This document shows positions 41,280-54,200 of a DNA stretch of 64,000 nt, in pieces. The position numbers and the translations under genes were made by a program. The notes beneath the pieces are model-generated. The model had not been told where the DNA came from and searched no databases. It worked only from the letters and a program-made list of their open reading frames with translations. This DNA comes from Owenia fusiformis (taxonomy: Eukaryota > Annelida > Polychaeta > Sabellida > Oweniidae), in NCBI GenBank assembly GCA_903813345.2, contig CAIIXF020000001.1:18001915-18065914 (forward strand), read 5' to 3'. Position 1 is the first letter of the stretch. Every line of letters starts with the position of its first letter.

Positions 41280-41590
41280 AGGAATTTGTAAGGCGATTGG
41301 TAGAGTCGCACCACGTGATCATTTATGTCGAAGGTCACGCAGCAAAATTTGCCATAAATCGACATTATATTTCTGCCGTTAAAAAGTATTCATTACCCGC
41401 CAGCCATTTAGACAGTTTATTGTGCAAAACTCTGTTCGTTAAGACAGACCTAGCCCATCTATGTGTTCGAATAGTTGGATTATGTGATTTTTCCAGAGTT
41501 TCTAGGGATTTAGCAGAATTTTGAACAATGCAGTTAGCAGCGACAATGGGCAGCCCTAGACAAGACACACGTGGTAAGTTATGCCAGATT
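41280..41590. promoter_or_regulatory. Candidate conserved non-coding element (possible unassigned exon)
   Basis: This block is less AT-rich and more complex than its surroundings. It has CACGTG (41312-41317), inverted ATGTCGA / TCGACAT (41325-41331 and 41359-41365), and two opposed posterior-Hox/Pbx-like cores, ATCATTTATG and CATAAATCGA. Near its right end an ATG at 41528 reads MQLAATMGSPRQDTRG into a strong donor, G|GTAAGT (41572-41578). It could be an enhancer or the first exon of an unrecognised transcript. Confidence 0.25.
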
Positions 41591-41599
41591 GTTTGACTC

Positions 41600-44500
41600 A
41601 ATACGTCACCACTTCATTATGTTTGAATATCATTAAACAATAACGGTAGTATCTTGGGTGGGATGAATTCGGGTATCACATACACAGTGTGTCCTCTATG
41701 CAACAACTCAGATATTCCAAACGTTGGCATTGTGTAAGATTTCGTAATCAATTGCAATATACATATTTAGATGCGTAATTCAATGCCATTCATACATCTG
41801 CGCATATGGATGCATGACCGAATAAAAAGTCACGTTTATAAATCGTTCTTGGGGACAATGCCAAAAAACAATACTGAATTTCATTGTTGATCTGTATAAA
41901 CAGAGCCATGTTTGCTAATCGATGTCATTGATCATGCAAGGTTGAGGCATATTTCAAGAGTTCAAATAAGGGCATATCTCAATAATTAAATTCAAGATGG
42001 CTGACTATAATCATGTACATACATATCCATAACGTTTTCTGACAAACATTTTAGCTTATGTTCTTACTGAAAAACCTGAATTTAAGAACTTGAATACTTT
42101 TATAAGTTTGATTATGTAGTTGCATGCAATCCTCATTTTGCATTACATCAAATTATTGCGCAGGAACTACTTTAATGACGTCATAACGATTAGATATAGA
42201 ACTGTTAGATTGTGAGATTATTAGCATGATCGAACTGTGCCATATATGATAAAGTTGCATTCCATATTTTGTTAGATTTTGCATTCCTGTCTAATCTTGG
42301 TAACTTGTGCCACCCACAATGATGTTTAATCACTAAACTATAGTTTGTTTGTTTTTACTTCTAAGTGTTGCCTTAAGTGTTTTGTGAAAATAATTTCCCC
42401 TTTGCAATATGAAATTGTGTCGATGTATAACAAGAAGAAAGTAAAGATCTGTAGTTAAATGTCAAATTATCATTATAATTTGGTAATTTCCAGACCTCGT
42501 GGCTATTTGTGTTCGGATTGTTTTAATTGATTACTACGATTTATCTTAAAAAGTTCACTATATAAATATATACTAACTTGTAGATATACAGATTAATATA
42601 TTCTTATTCTATAGTCATACATAGATACATTTGACAATACATAAAATCCCATCCTGCCACCGTGATCGTGTCTTGGTTTGCCTAAATGTGTACATTGAGA
42701 AGGAGAACAGATTTTAGACAATATTGACAGTCTCTGGAAATTGGATCGGTACTCGGGGATATAGGAAGGTCGTTTTGGCTTTCGTTGTCTTGTTGTGTTG
42801 GTGGCACTTGCATATGGAGTCATGGTTCTCTGTAGAGTGAAGTGTTCTCTAGTTTAGTTTGTGTTCACTGTACATGCTTCTACAGGCCTCTCATCCAGAG
42901 GTGTATTAGAATTGATAACTCCTCCTGTAACTTTAGTTCCTGTAACTGCATGCACTTCTTAATCTCAAATATATATAGTATTGTTGTAACTTAATTTTAT
43001 CTCTATAAAACCTGCTGGTTCTGGTTTAAATTCACATAATATTAGACTTCGAACCAATTTTTCTGCAAAAATGATTTGATAAAGCTCGAGTGAAAATACA
43101 TATTCGATCTAATTTCACGAAATATGAAATTTAAATGTTGTCCAAAATGGAAAGTTCATCAAGGGTATAAACGATCACGTACAATTCTTTACTCCTCGAA
43201 TCTTTCGATTACATTATATACTGGTGGTGAATTGCTCGTGTAAATGCAATCACCAATTATGCCATTTGTGCCAATGTCTTTGAAAAATGTAATCATTTAC
43301 CATGGTATTTTTAAAATATAAATATTCAAAATACCATTCATTTGGAAGATCATGATTAATTGTTATAAAAATGAGTGCGAATGTAAATCATGAGTTGATA
43401 ATTACTCTTAGATTTTATTTCATTTAAATAGAATTTGGGGAAACATTTTAGGACCATTTTGTACTTGATGAGATGTCTTTGAAATATGATGTTGTATCGT
43501 CCATATTCTTAATTCATCCTTCCTTAAGTATATTTTCCGATTTACAATTGATTTCAATGTGCTCTCAACTTTAAATGAATTGAGATCTCAAATATATTTT
43601 TCACGGCCTTGTCAGGAAAAAACCACACGCCCTGGAAACATATTTTATTCCTCAGGAATTTAGATCCAACAGAATTGAATTTTTTTAAATGCTCTAAATA
43701 TAAAGCAAATATAGGGGCGTAATTTTCATTTCCAAATATATTTTCTACCATATAGGTTTCAATGCAACTGCTTACTTGCAACATAACAATACTGTGAGGT
43801 GGTGTAATTATGTTTTTCTTGTAGGATGTTACTATTTGTATTTATTTTATTTCCTTATACCAACATGTTTACACTACGAATGGGACAGCATTTCTTGTTG
43901 ACTGTTGAAGTAAAGGATTGGTATCGATATGGAAAACTGAATTCAACAATGTTTTTCATTTAAACCAATTATTGAAAACATTCTGTAAAAACATTATATG
44001 TAATGTTGACTGATTGACAACAATTTAATGCGAAAACAGATTATATATATTTTATGTAACTGTTTTTGTTAACATTTTTTGTTTTTTAGTGCAATTGTTT
44101 TTGTACCTTTTTACCATTTCTTGAGAATGAAATAAAATATCTTTCCGAATTTTGTTTGAACAAAATAGAATTTACAACATTTTGCAGACTTCTCAATATC
44201 ATAGTTGTACAAATGAAATTTTGGTTGATTTAACAAAAAGTATTCAAAAAATTAAAACAAAACCCCCGAAATAGATGAAAACTAAGATAAACCTTTAATT
44301 TCATCAATAAGATACTTTTTTAAATCAACCAAGCTTTCCTTTGTATAATTACAATATTGAGAGACAACGTTGTGTTTATGTCATTTTGTTTCAATGAGGT
44401 TCGGATAGATGTTTTATTTTATTCCGAACATATGATTCCAAGAACAAAAGAAGTGTCCGATGTGTTTTCGAAAACAATAAAGACTGAAAAGTATATATAT

Positions 44501-45440
44501 ATTTCTATTTCAAATTATATAATTATCATCCAAAGATGACCATTAAATTGACAATGTAGACTTTTCAGAATTTTTTGATGACTGGTTTAAGAGAAACGTG
44601 TGTTCAAAAAGTTCGCCATATCGATTCCCATCCTTTAATTTTCATGCCATCACAGCATGAGTAAGCTAAAAGAAGATTTTTTCTCCAATGAACGAATTTT
44701 AAATGTATTGACGAGCGTTGATGGTTGTGATGGTTTGATGATTGCTAGTTATATTTAATAATCTAACCGATATTAATATTTGTGTTGTTAATCTCTTAGT
44801 AGACAATTACATATTTTCTTCATTTTGTGTGAAATGTAAACTGAAAAGATATATCAATCCTGTAGTATAAAGCTATTACATCCAGGTTCCGAATTTGACT
44901 CATGTTTTGTTTTCAAATTTTTATTTACCATTTTTTAGATTACATTTAATCAATTTGAAAAAGAGCATAGCTTCAAGTCGTAATGAACCATGCTGGAAAA
45001 TTGAAACGAGAATAAATATACCCCGGGCCAACCAATTATCCAGACACCCATCAAGCACGCAGATGTTTTCATGAAATATAGTCCACATATCACCTAAGGA
45101 GTTATAAAACACATTACAACAGAGACCAAAAATGGAAAAAGCAAACAGTGTTAGAAAACAATTTAGAAAAATGAAAATGCAAGAATACAAATGGATGTAA
45201 GGGAACAATACGTTTAACACACTGCATAATTTGTTGGGTGATTGTTGTAATTTAATTATCTTCAAATGATACAAGGGCATATGATTTCCCCCACATTATT
45301 GAAAACATACCATTTGATTTTCTCGTGTTATCAATGAAACCCGGATCTCAAATTTTGATATACGTATATCAAATTTTCATTTAACATAACCAATATGTTC
45401 AGGTAGAAAATGTTGATCACCCTGTATATGTACAAAATGT
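41600..45440. other. Intergenic DNA, no gene seen
   Basis: Contains CAAGATGGCTG at 41993-42003 and a perfect CRE palindrome TGACGTCA at 42176-42183. No coding support. Confidence 0.5.
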
Positions 45441-45449
45441 GACATAATC

Positions 45450-45600
45450 ATTGTCATTGGTGGTAATATAACTGTGTAAATTGTTGTTCATCTACGTAAA
45501 TAATAGTTGGCCTTACTTCGTAAAATCAAGTAGCAATAGTAAGTCAATAAAATTGCAAACTTAAACAGTGAATCATCTGTTGAATAATATTACTTATAAT
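45450..45600 (+). repeat. Interspersed repeat family B, copy 2
   Basis: Contains ggtaatataactgtg, gttcatctacgtaaat and gcaaacttaaacagtgaatc then atctgtt (45555-45581), matching 32250-32440. Confidence 0.6.
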
Positions 45601-46039
45601 CGAAACCAACATTTTGATTTTATAAATTTACTTAACAGAATACTTGTACTTTTTCAAGTTTTCTGTTGGTTTAACTTCTGAAAAGGGGCCAGTGGTTCTT
45701 ACCTGATCATATATGTATTTGCCATCGCTGTGGATATGAAATGTTATAATTACTTAATTTGTACATTTTCAATAATTTCTCCAAATAAGGAGATAGTGTT
45801 ACAAAACCTCACCGAAATGTTGCAACCTCTATAAATAATCATCTCTGAAAATTTGACTTTGTTTTGATTTTAAAGAGAACAACGTGCACCTTAATTTATG
45901 AACCTGTGGCCCTCGTATGTTCATTTTATATGTTTCACAAATACAGAGTGGACCGAAATAAAAGCTAATTATTAATATTTCTATATTAGTATAAGAATAA
46001 AAAATGTTTTATTTATTTGACTATTTAGGGCTATTAGTG

Positions 46040-46130
46040 AAAGGTTGTATCAGATCTAGCGAGCGATCTTAATAAAAAATGTTCTCAATTTTAATATGTT
46101 TTGGGCTTGTTATGTCTATTTTCTAAAAAT
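46040..46130 (+). repeat. Interspersed repeat family C, 5' fragment
   Basis: agatctagcgagcgatctta and cttgttatgtctattttcta match the 6110-6280 copy. Confidence 0.4.
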
Positions 46131-48597
46131 CCATTATTGCATAGCTTATTTGAGGAAAACTTAAAATCCTTAACAATGTGTTCATTTCTTTGCAGATGTG
46201 GTTGCTATATTTATCATTTGGTAGAATTTACACGTTTGCGGCAAATTTTTCACTTTCAATCTGAAATAACTTCTATTTTATTTGAAATGGTAAATACTAC
46301 ATTATATTGTTAGGTCTATTGTTCACATTTCTTGCATTTTGTTAACTTCTATACCTCTAATTCTACCTTTAAGAGACAAGGAGACACTCTTAATGTGTTC
46401 GAAAATGTGGCACATACATCAGACAGAAGTTCTATGTCACATTTCATTTTCAACTGGATGTAAGATTTCAAAACATTTAGCATTTTCGACTATGCTACAA
46501 TGGTACCGCTACAATTATTGTGTTCATAACAATAATATTTGTTTTACTATATTCGAATGAATATATTTTAATATGACACCACTGTATACAGCCAAACTAT
46601 AATCGTGGAAATAATTAGTTACTTAGAGCAGAGACAATCTGGATAATTGTTTTTTGACAGCACAATGGTTCTTGAATACGGGGCAAAAATATTATTCATC
46701 GTCGATGTAATAGATTAAAACGGCCTATGTAATTCTAATGAGAAAATATATTGCTAATATTGCCAGAGAGTCGCCAGAGATAGTATCATCAATTGCTTCT
46801 AATATGCCAGGATTTAATTCATCAAAATCCCCTTGATTGGTTCCAATATTTCTGATAAATGTTTTAATAGAGACTGGAGAGGATGTTTCTTAAGGGGATA
46901 TTTTAAAACTGTTGTTAGAGTGTTAGATTTGTCTTGAAGTATCTGAAGCAATATCTTAAAAAGGAAGATTAAATATAGCTCTTATTGATGAGAAATGTTG
47001 CAGAAATGTGCAAATATATTAAAATAGGGGAACATAGATTAACTCAAATTTGAAAGATTATCCGGGGATCATCATTGAATGGCAAAATGTCAAAAACTAT
47101 TGAAAATTGTAACATTTCTTCTGAAATCCACTTTGCTTTTATTGTTCGTGTAACGAAACAACCACAATCCATGCCACAGTCAAACGTCTTTTACCGACCT
47201 AGAAAATAAAATATTGATTGTTAATTTCTACGAATTTTAACAATACATTCAATAAAAGAGACGTATCACAAAAACAGTACATACAAACATTGGGTCAACA
47301 CAATGCATCGTAGTAATAGAAAAACTCCATTCTATATGTATTCATATGTATTTTTTATTTCCGATGCTGTATCCAAAATCGAATCCTTCGTTTATATCTT
47401 GTTTGGGATAAAAATGTGAATCGGCTATATTAACTTTGTTAATGTTCTTGAAAATGAAGTGCTCTAAAAGACTGTTATTAAATGTTAATGGCATTGTTTC
47501 ATAATACAAATACGATCCAGAATGACCCGAGGAAAATTAAACATCATCAGATTACACAAATGCGTTTTTCATATTTGTTAGTCTAGCTCCTAATCGAACT
47601 TTTCCATTTCATAACTATGTTCTTTATACGTTTTTCATGGCCATCGGCATTTTCATCCGATCCTTGTGTATATTGAAACATATCTCGTTTTATTAAGTTG
47701 ATAAACTGCATTACTCTAATCAAAATGCATACGTGTACGTATAGTTAAACGGAAATTTAGATTTACCCCCGGGAAATTGCAAATAAGCAATTTCGAAATG
47801 GTCGGGATAACGATCAACTAATTTATTTTAATCCATTTATTTCAGAAAATTGGAAATTCTGTATTAAGATGTTTAAAAAGGCATTTTGTATCATACTGCT
47901 GCGTTATATCGCCAATACAACAATGAATACTACTTTATGTCAACACTAATATTTTCGGGGGGGGGGGTAATATTTCTTAAGAGGATAACACCGACTTTTA
48001 AAATTTATATGTTGAAGTGTTTCACATTTATTAACATAAGTTTTTTATAAAACTTACCCTAAAAACACAAATAAAATATGACAAATCGACGTGAAAAGCT
48101 TTGAAGAATTTTCACACGATTATAGACGCATGAAATTGATATAAAGTGAAAAAGGTAGATCGAATTCTGGATTGCGGAGGTAACATCGCGAGAGGAAAAA
48201 TGTTTTGTCATCCGAATTGAGACCACGTTGAAATATTGTCATCAAATTGAAATAATTTGCGGGCCACCTGCTTCGCAAAACAGCATCGATATTAATTATT
48301 GAATCCCAAAGCAGGTACATCACAATTTATCTCTTTCCGTTTCCGAGTAGCATTTAAATACTACCAACGTTGTAACATTAGAAAAATTAATATTTCTTTT
48401 TTTTACAAATTGTCGAACGAAAAAGAACATCCGTTAATAAAGCAGGCATTGAGTTTATGCTATAAATCACGTGAAACATGACTAGAGGGTGTGTGCCAAA
48501 TGAGCATTATGCAATTTATGGCACTGTTAAATCAATAATAATACATTTACTGCAAAATAACCTAGAACTCATATCAATAACTCAATATCTCATTCAG

Positions 48598-48668
48598 GCC
48601 AGTGTTGCCCTCTTTACTTAAAACACACCAAATTGATGACTATATTCACCGATAGGGGCAGCACTGTA
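48598..48668. promoter_or_regulatory. Paired CTCF-like motifs in opposite orientation
   Basis: CCGATAGGGGCAGCACTG lies on the plus strand (48649-48666), and about 50 bp upstream CCAGTGTTGCCCTCT, the reverse complement of AGAGGGCAACACTGG. The pair looks like an insulator-type site; motif evidence only. Confidence 0.3.
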
Positions 48669-49687
48669 CAGATTGGTTTATTTATCACATGGGAAATCAT
48701 ATAATATTGAAGTTTGTGAACTTATTTTTTGTACACTAAGACGTTTTTCTCAAAATGATTTGGTGACGTGACAAATATCTATGATATGGATATGGTCATA
48801 TTTGTGCAATTTATTTTGTGGTTTTGGATCAAGGTTGGTCTATTGTACATCAAACAATACCACTATCCCCAGCTGAATGGCACATCCCAAAATGAGCCAT
48901 TTTAGAAAATTTAAACTTTCTTAAAACAATTCGCATATGCCTTATTTAAAAGGATAATTAAAAAATATGAAACTAATGAAAATAATTTAGATTAAATGCA
49001 TTCAACTTTTTAGAAGTTGTATTTTAAGATAATCACCACTTGTACTTTATTATCCTCTTGTCCAAAGGCTAGCGATTTGATCTACGACATAATTTCAGTA
49101 TATGATATTCAATCATGGGTTGGTAGGTGAAGGATATATGTAAAGGGATTTTTGTAGCCTCGGGGGTTAATAAGTTCTGATACATTGGGTGCACCAAATA
49201 CGGATGTAATGATATATCGAGCAACTCGCATATCATCAAAATGCAGAACCGACATTATGAATCATCATAAAGACGGTAATATGTCTTTCAATTTTAATGA
49301 CCCTTATTCAAACTGGACAACCTTGATTAACAAATTGCAAATATACATTATCCATGAAGATAAATTGTCACCAGTTCTCATTTTTTATCACATGTGACAT
49401 TCCGAGTGAATACCTCTACTCGGATGAACATTGTTTCGTTAAGTTTATGTTGGGTGGAACATGAAAAGCCACTCGATCCTATAGTCACTTATGGCTTGCA
49501 CTGGAAACCACGCTGTACATTCTAAAAGAAGTGATGTAGCGATTGTGAATCGCGAGCTGACACTGATAAATGGCGTTGCTTGATTACTTCTTTTACTGGA
49601 TGAGCTTCTGGTAATTTAATCTTCGTTTGCTAAGCCACATGTAGACAGAAATGTAATTGCATCTCCAGGCAAGCGTATTATCTTCCC

Positions 49688-49701
49688 GTTGCCATGGTTA
49701 C
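49688..49701. promoter_or_regulatory. RFX X-box-like palindrome
   Basis: GTTGCCATGGTTAC fits the GTTNCCATGGNNAC X-box consensus for RFX factors in both halves. No promoter is evident nearby, so function is unknown. Confidence 0.35.
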
Positions 49702-52700
49702 ATCGTTCCAAAAGAGTTTAGAAATTGAATTGCAATTACCTTTTCTTAAGCCTTTATTCACAAAATGGATTTTAGAAATAATTTACATTTTCTGCTTATG
49801 AGAATAATTCACATATGCTTCTTCCCTTGGCAACAACTATGTATAAAGTATACGAACACAAAGTGTTCTATATAATATTTCAACATTTAATAGTGGAACA
49901 GTTTCTTAGAGTGATATACCTAAATGCTACATTGAGGTTAGATAGTTTTCTCCTCTGTTTCAGAACGACTTTAAGTTGGTCTTCTGTGTACTTGTCCTCC
50001 AAATTGTATACTGTAGCTATTTTCACAAGTTGTCTTTTGTTTTTTCTCCATGAAGACTAAAATAACTTGGTAAAGGTTTTAATATATATTTATTGATGCT
50101 TTCCGTTATTTTATCGTTTGTCTATTAGATAAAAAGAGCATTCATTATGTGTATGCTCCGTCTCCATTTTTGCTCCAAACTTTACTTATTTATCGAAGGA
50201 TTATATTCATGAAGTAAAAATATATAAATGTTATTTTGCACATGGTGTAGCCATGCTTCCCGATGTATTCATCATTCATGATTGTTATTTATGAGATGTT
50301 GTAAACAATGTGCGTATTGTCCATTTTATTTTATGATTTTCAAGAAACAATGCAATTTACCATTCTGTCTGTGTTCAATCATTTGTATTTGTTCAAAAGA
50401 TTTACTTTTTAACAAGACATTGCACACGGAAAAAATGAATATTTTCTTACAATTTATATACCAATTTACAATTTATACACCATATACTGGCTGTTTTATC
50501 ATGTTTTCTTTATATTGGCATATCAACGGACTGCGCCATGTGCTAATATTTGCCTTATACGGGAATAAGGGAAACGACAGAATAATGGCAGCCATGTTCA
50601 GAAAGTTTATAATCCTTTTGATTCTTTTAGGATTCTCCCAATCTGTGTTGAATCAATTGGACTTACAGTGTAAATCTGTTACAGTAAAAGTTAACCATAA
50701 GACGAAAAAACGTTCTTCTTATATCAACAACAACATTGAAAAATAAGATTAGTTTATTTTCTTGAGTTTTGAATTTGATGGTCGTTTAAAAATGACTTGC
50801 AATTGTTATAATCGAATTTGAAACTGATTTATTCATAAATTGGTATTGTCACCTTCTTACGCATTATTATGTTCAAATCACATCTTTATCATTATAAACC
50901 AACGCCCCTCAATTTAAAGAAACTCGTTAACTACAATCACTCTTTAAGGCCACTAGAAATTCTATATGAGGATTATGTAATGTGTCACAAAATTGAAATT
51001 GTGATAAAGATTGATGTTCCATTACAAGCAGAGCCGTAGGTGTAGCTGGTTAGATCTAGATAACTTCAACAACAAAATAAAACACAAATAACGTTCTACC
51101 GAGACATGATAACCTTCATGATATGCATTCCATAATGTTAAGGGATTCATTTGTTTTAAAAGGCCTGGTAAAATAAAACATTAACTGCTCAACGATTAAG
51201 CTAAGACTTAATTTAGGTACATGGCCCCGTTTATGTTTCCGGTAGATAACTTGTGTAGTCTGTATAAATTACAGTAATGTACTTATATTCGATGTGATTG
51301 TGCTTTAGTGGTTCGGGGTGACCTATTTAGTTAATTCTTAGACTAACACACTATACGCTGCTCATATAAAGTTTTATGTTCCTCGTAAAAATCCAGGAAC
51401 TGGAATTCAAGATGGCCGAATGCTTGTGTTCATCTACGTATCATTTAAAAGGTTCTTTCAACCATTTGGAATCAGATGAATCTGCAAATGACCGAGGCTT
51501 CTTGTTAAAGAGAACATCTGCAACTCGTATTGGATCGGGACTGTTGGTGAGTACTGACTACATGTACATCGCATTTGTTTTAACTAAACTCTATTGCGTT
51601 CAATGTCTGTGCTGCACTCGTTGAATTATAATACGTGGTTTTGTGTGGGTGTTAGAAAACGATTCATCTTCTGGGGGTACACTTTCTTCACACACGCACA
51701 TGGAACTCATGTATTCTGGTTGCATACGTTTTCATTCGTGTACTTATAAATGTTATGTACATGCAATGTACAGATACTGTGCATCATTTGCCTATAAGCA
51801 TCATAAATTAAGCAATGTTAAGCTATACCTGTATGTATTATAATCATTAATGCGGCTATGTCTGGATCGGTAATCAAATCATATTAAAATGGACTGATCG
51901 TGAAATGCAATCTTACGAAAATATGGTATCATAAAATGAGCTAAATTACAAGTCGAAACATGACTACAATTTCCGTTTCTAGATTCATAGTCATGGAATG
52001 GAATTCTATATCCTTGGCATCTGTCCCGAAATCAGATAATGGCTGTACAAATGGCGCTCAATCATTTGAAGTCCAATGTTATTTTTTAACAATCTCGCGT
52101 AATTTCATTATAAACCACCCCCTTGATTTATGTTTTGTTCAGCTACATAATTCTACAAAATTACAAACCCTAAATCACCATTGTGACATTCCAGCGATTC
52201 AGTGTAATTTCTTTTTTGTTAAATATTTAATATCATGAGCTGAATTTGTCACAAACAGATTCTACATCAATCCATTTAAGAACCAGATTACAATTTCATT
52301 CACATACAGTCATACGCTTTGAAACATTTTTCATTATGGATAGTCGTGAGTCATATGTGAGTCACAAAGTAGATTAGACATTCCGATAAGATGGAATTTG
52401 GGAGTAACTGATGTGGAAGAAGGGTTATTCAAATTTTTATCCTGTCACATGTGTTTTATCTCATTTATCATCCTTCCACTTCCACTGATCATACTAACTT
52501 TTTGATGTTTTAGTTCATCCATGAAGGTGGAGTCTTTTTTCACGTACTTTGTATGTGCCAATCCCATTCACAAATATGCCTCATATATTTTCTGATCTAT
52601 AGAAATGAATAAACAAAATTTCAAAATCGTTGACACAGCATCGAACAGAAGAGGTCATCACACATTTACAAACATTTCATGCAACAAGCCTTACATGTAT

Positions 52701-53187
52701 GTTTCGAATTTTATGCGATTTGTTTTAGTAGCAAACAGTGTACTTGCCTGACTATCCCACCTTATGATCACAATTCTGAACTCAAACTACATTAAAACAT
52801 TTATTTACCTTGGTTTGGTGTTGTTATGCGATTTTTGTTTCTTTTTGTTATCATGTTCGTGTTTTGTCAGTTTAGTGTTGATTTGTGTTATGTTGTTTGG
52901 TAGTGTTTGTGATGTCTTGATTGGTTCTGTATCAGTTTTAGTTTTTGCTTAGATATATGCCGTCGTTTCTATTTTTGCCAAATGTGTTTCAATATTGTCT
53001 CAAATTCTTCACTAATTATTAGTGAATACTCAATATTTTACATATATTTGATTCCATTAGTTAAAAACATGTGCGTCTTTCGCAGGTGATATGATATTTC
53101 ATAAAATCTGAAGTGCTGGTGTAATATCATATTGTGAAAGTGCCAGGTATTTACCGAAAATAGAATTAAATATTTGTTTTATTATTC

Positions 53188-53858
53188 ACTGTTTTATTCC
53201 TCACTCATATTCATGGAATAACAAACTTTCGATGTCTAATTAATAATAACAATGTGGTATTCCTGGGGATATATGAAATTAAAATTACTTTGGACTAAGT
53301 ATTGACTATATACATGTATAATATTAAGCAAATATTTCATTCTATGAAGGGCAATACCTGTTCATCTTTCAATGATTTTTGCAGTATGTATTGCCCGCAG
53401 CCCGTAGGGCGAGGGAAATACATGCTGCAAAAATCATTGAAAGTGCAACAGGTATTGCCCGAACATAGAATGAAATATTTGTTTTATTATCATTGCTAGA
53501 TATTCTCTGTAATCGTTATTTTAATCAATAAATATATCATAAACCCATAAGTTAACATAATTACGTACAAGTATTGTATCGTACACTTTATTTTCGTCCA
53601 GTGCAGTTGTCAGAATTCCCGGGCGGGCAATACGTCGGGCAATACGTCTTTTATTATCCCCAAATTGAGGGAGCTGTGAAATACGCTATGGTATTTTTGA
53701 TCACATGGTACTTAATTAGCCAATCAAATCACACAATTTCTAGCAATGATATAATAAAATTTGATATTCATCAGTCACGTGTACAGCCGTTGAATATCGC
53801 TTTTTATTTTTAGTCACGTGTAGGACATAGACCAATCATAAGTGAGGAATATGACAGT
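53188..53858. mobile_element. Non-autonomous element with terminal inverted repeats and a large internal palindrome
   Basis: The left end ACTGTTTTATTCCTCACTCAT (53188-53208) and the right end ATAAGTGAGGAATATGACAGT (53838-53858) are inverted at about 18 of 21 positions. Inside, 53329-53403 and 53408-53481 form a near-perfect hairpin about 75 nt per arm. The right part has repeated GGGCAATACGTC words and two CACGTG boxes. No transposase is encoded. A degraded copy of the hairpin's right arm lies just outside, at 53125-53185, so insertions may be nested. Confidence 0.65.
53329..53481. repeat. Long inverted repeat (about 75-nt arms)
   Basis: The left arm starts caaatatttcattctatg and contains gggcaatacctgtt and tttcaatgatttttgcag. 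The right arm is its reverse complement with about 90% identity, ending catagaatgaaatatttg. The centre is gcagcccgtagggc. It would extrude as a strong hairpin. Confidence 0.92.
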
Positions 53859-54184
53859 TTTATAGTAATACTGGATAGTTAAGGGATTTATTTATCTCGA
53901 TTTCATCCTATACATGGTATAACACGAGATATATCGACTGGTTATTGTTAGTAAAAACTTAATCTTGTTTTTATTACAAGTCGATCTTATCCAACATAAT
54001 ACAATGGTGACCATCATATGAGTTTGGCGATGATATATTTTCTCTCGATGGTGCTTTCTGAAAGTTCACTCCAAAATATTGCTTTTTTGACTAATTTAGT
54101 AATAAAAACAAATCTGCGTTACTGTCAGCCTTTGTATTTTAAAGGATAATTTATTTTGAAATCAATAGACATATTTCTTTTCTG

Positions 54185-54200
54185 AACTCTCCGGAGAGTT
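54185..54200. repeat. 16-bp perfect palindrome
   Basis: AACTCTCCGGAGAGTT, self-complementary throughout. It may be a terminal fragment of an element or a dyad binding site. Confidence 0.6.

Larger units (their letters stand above)
46135..53080. other. Intergenic DNA, no gene seen
   Basis: The longest open frame, 50282-50746 (154 codons), is Phe/Ile/Cys-rich without a domain and is judged spurious. A poly-G run lies at 47957-47967, and CAAGATGGCCG at 51408-51418. 52790-52960 is GT-rich. Confidence 0.5.

Noticed and set aside
45416-45440. CACCCTGTATATGT resembling a miR-10 seed
   Set aside because: No complementary 3' arm within 80 bases.
50282-50746. 154-codon open frame, Phe/Ile/Cys-rich
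   Set aside because: No domain, no signal-peptide-plus-mature pattern I can defend, and composition equal to translated AT-rich DNA; no splice context.
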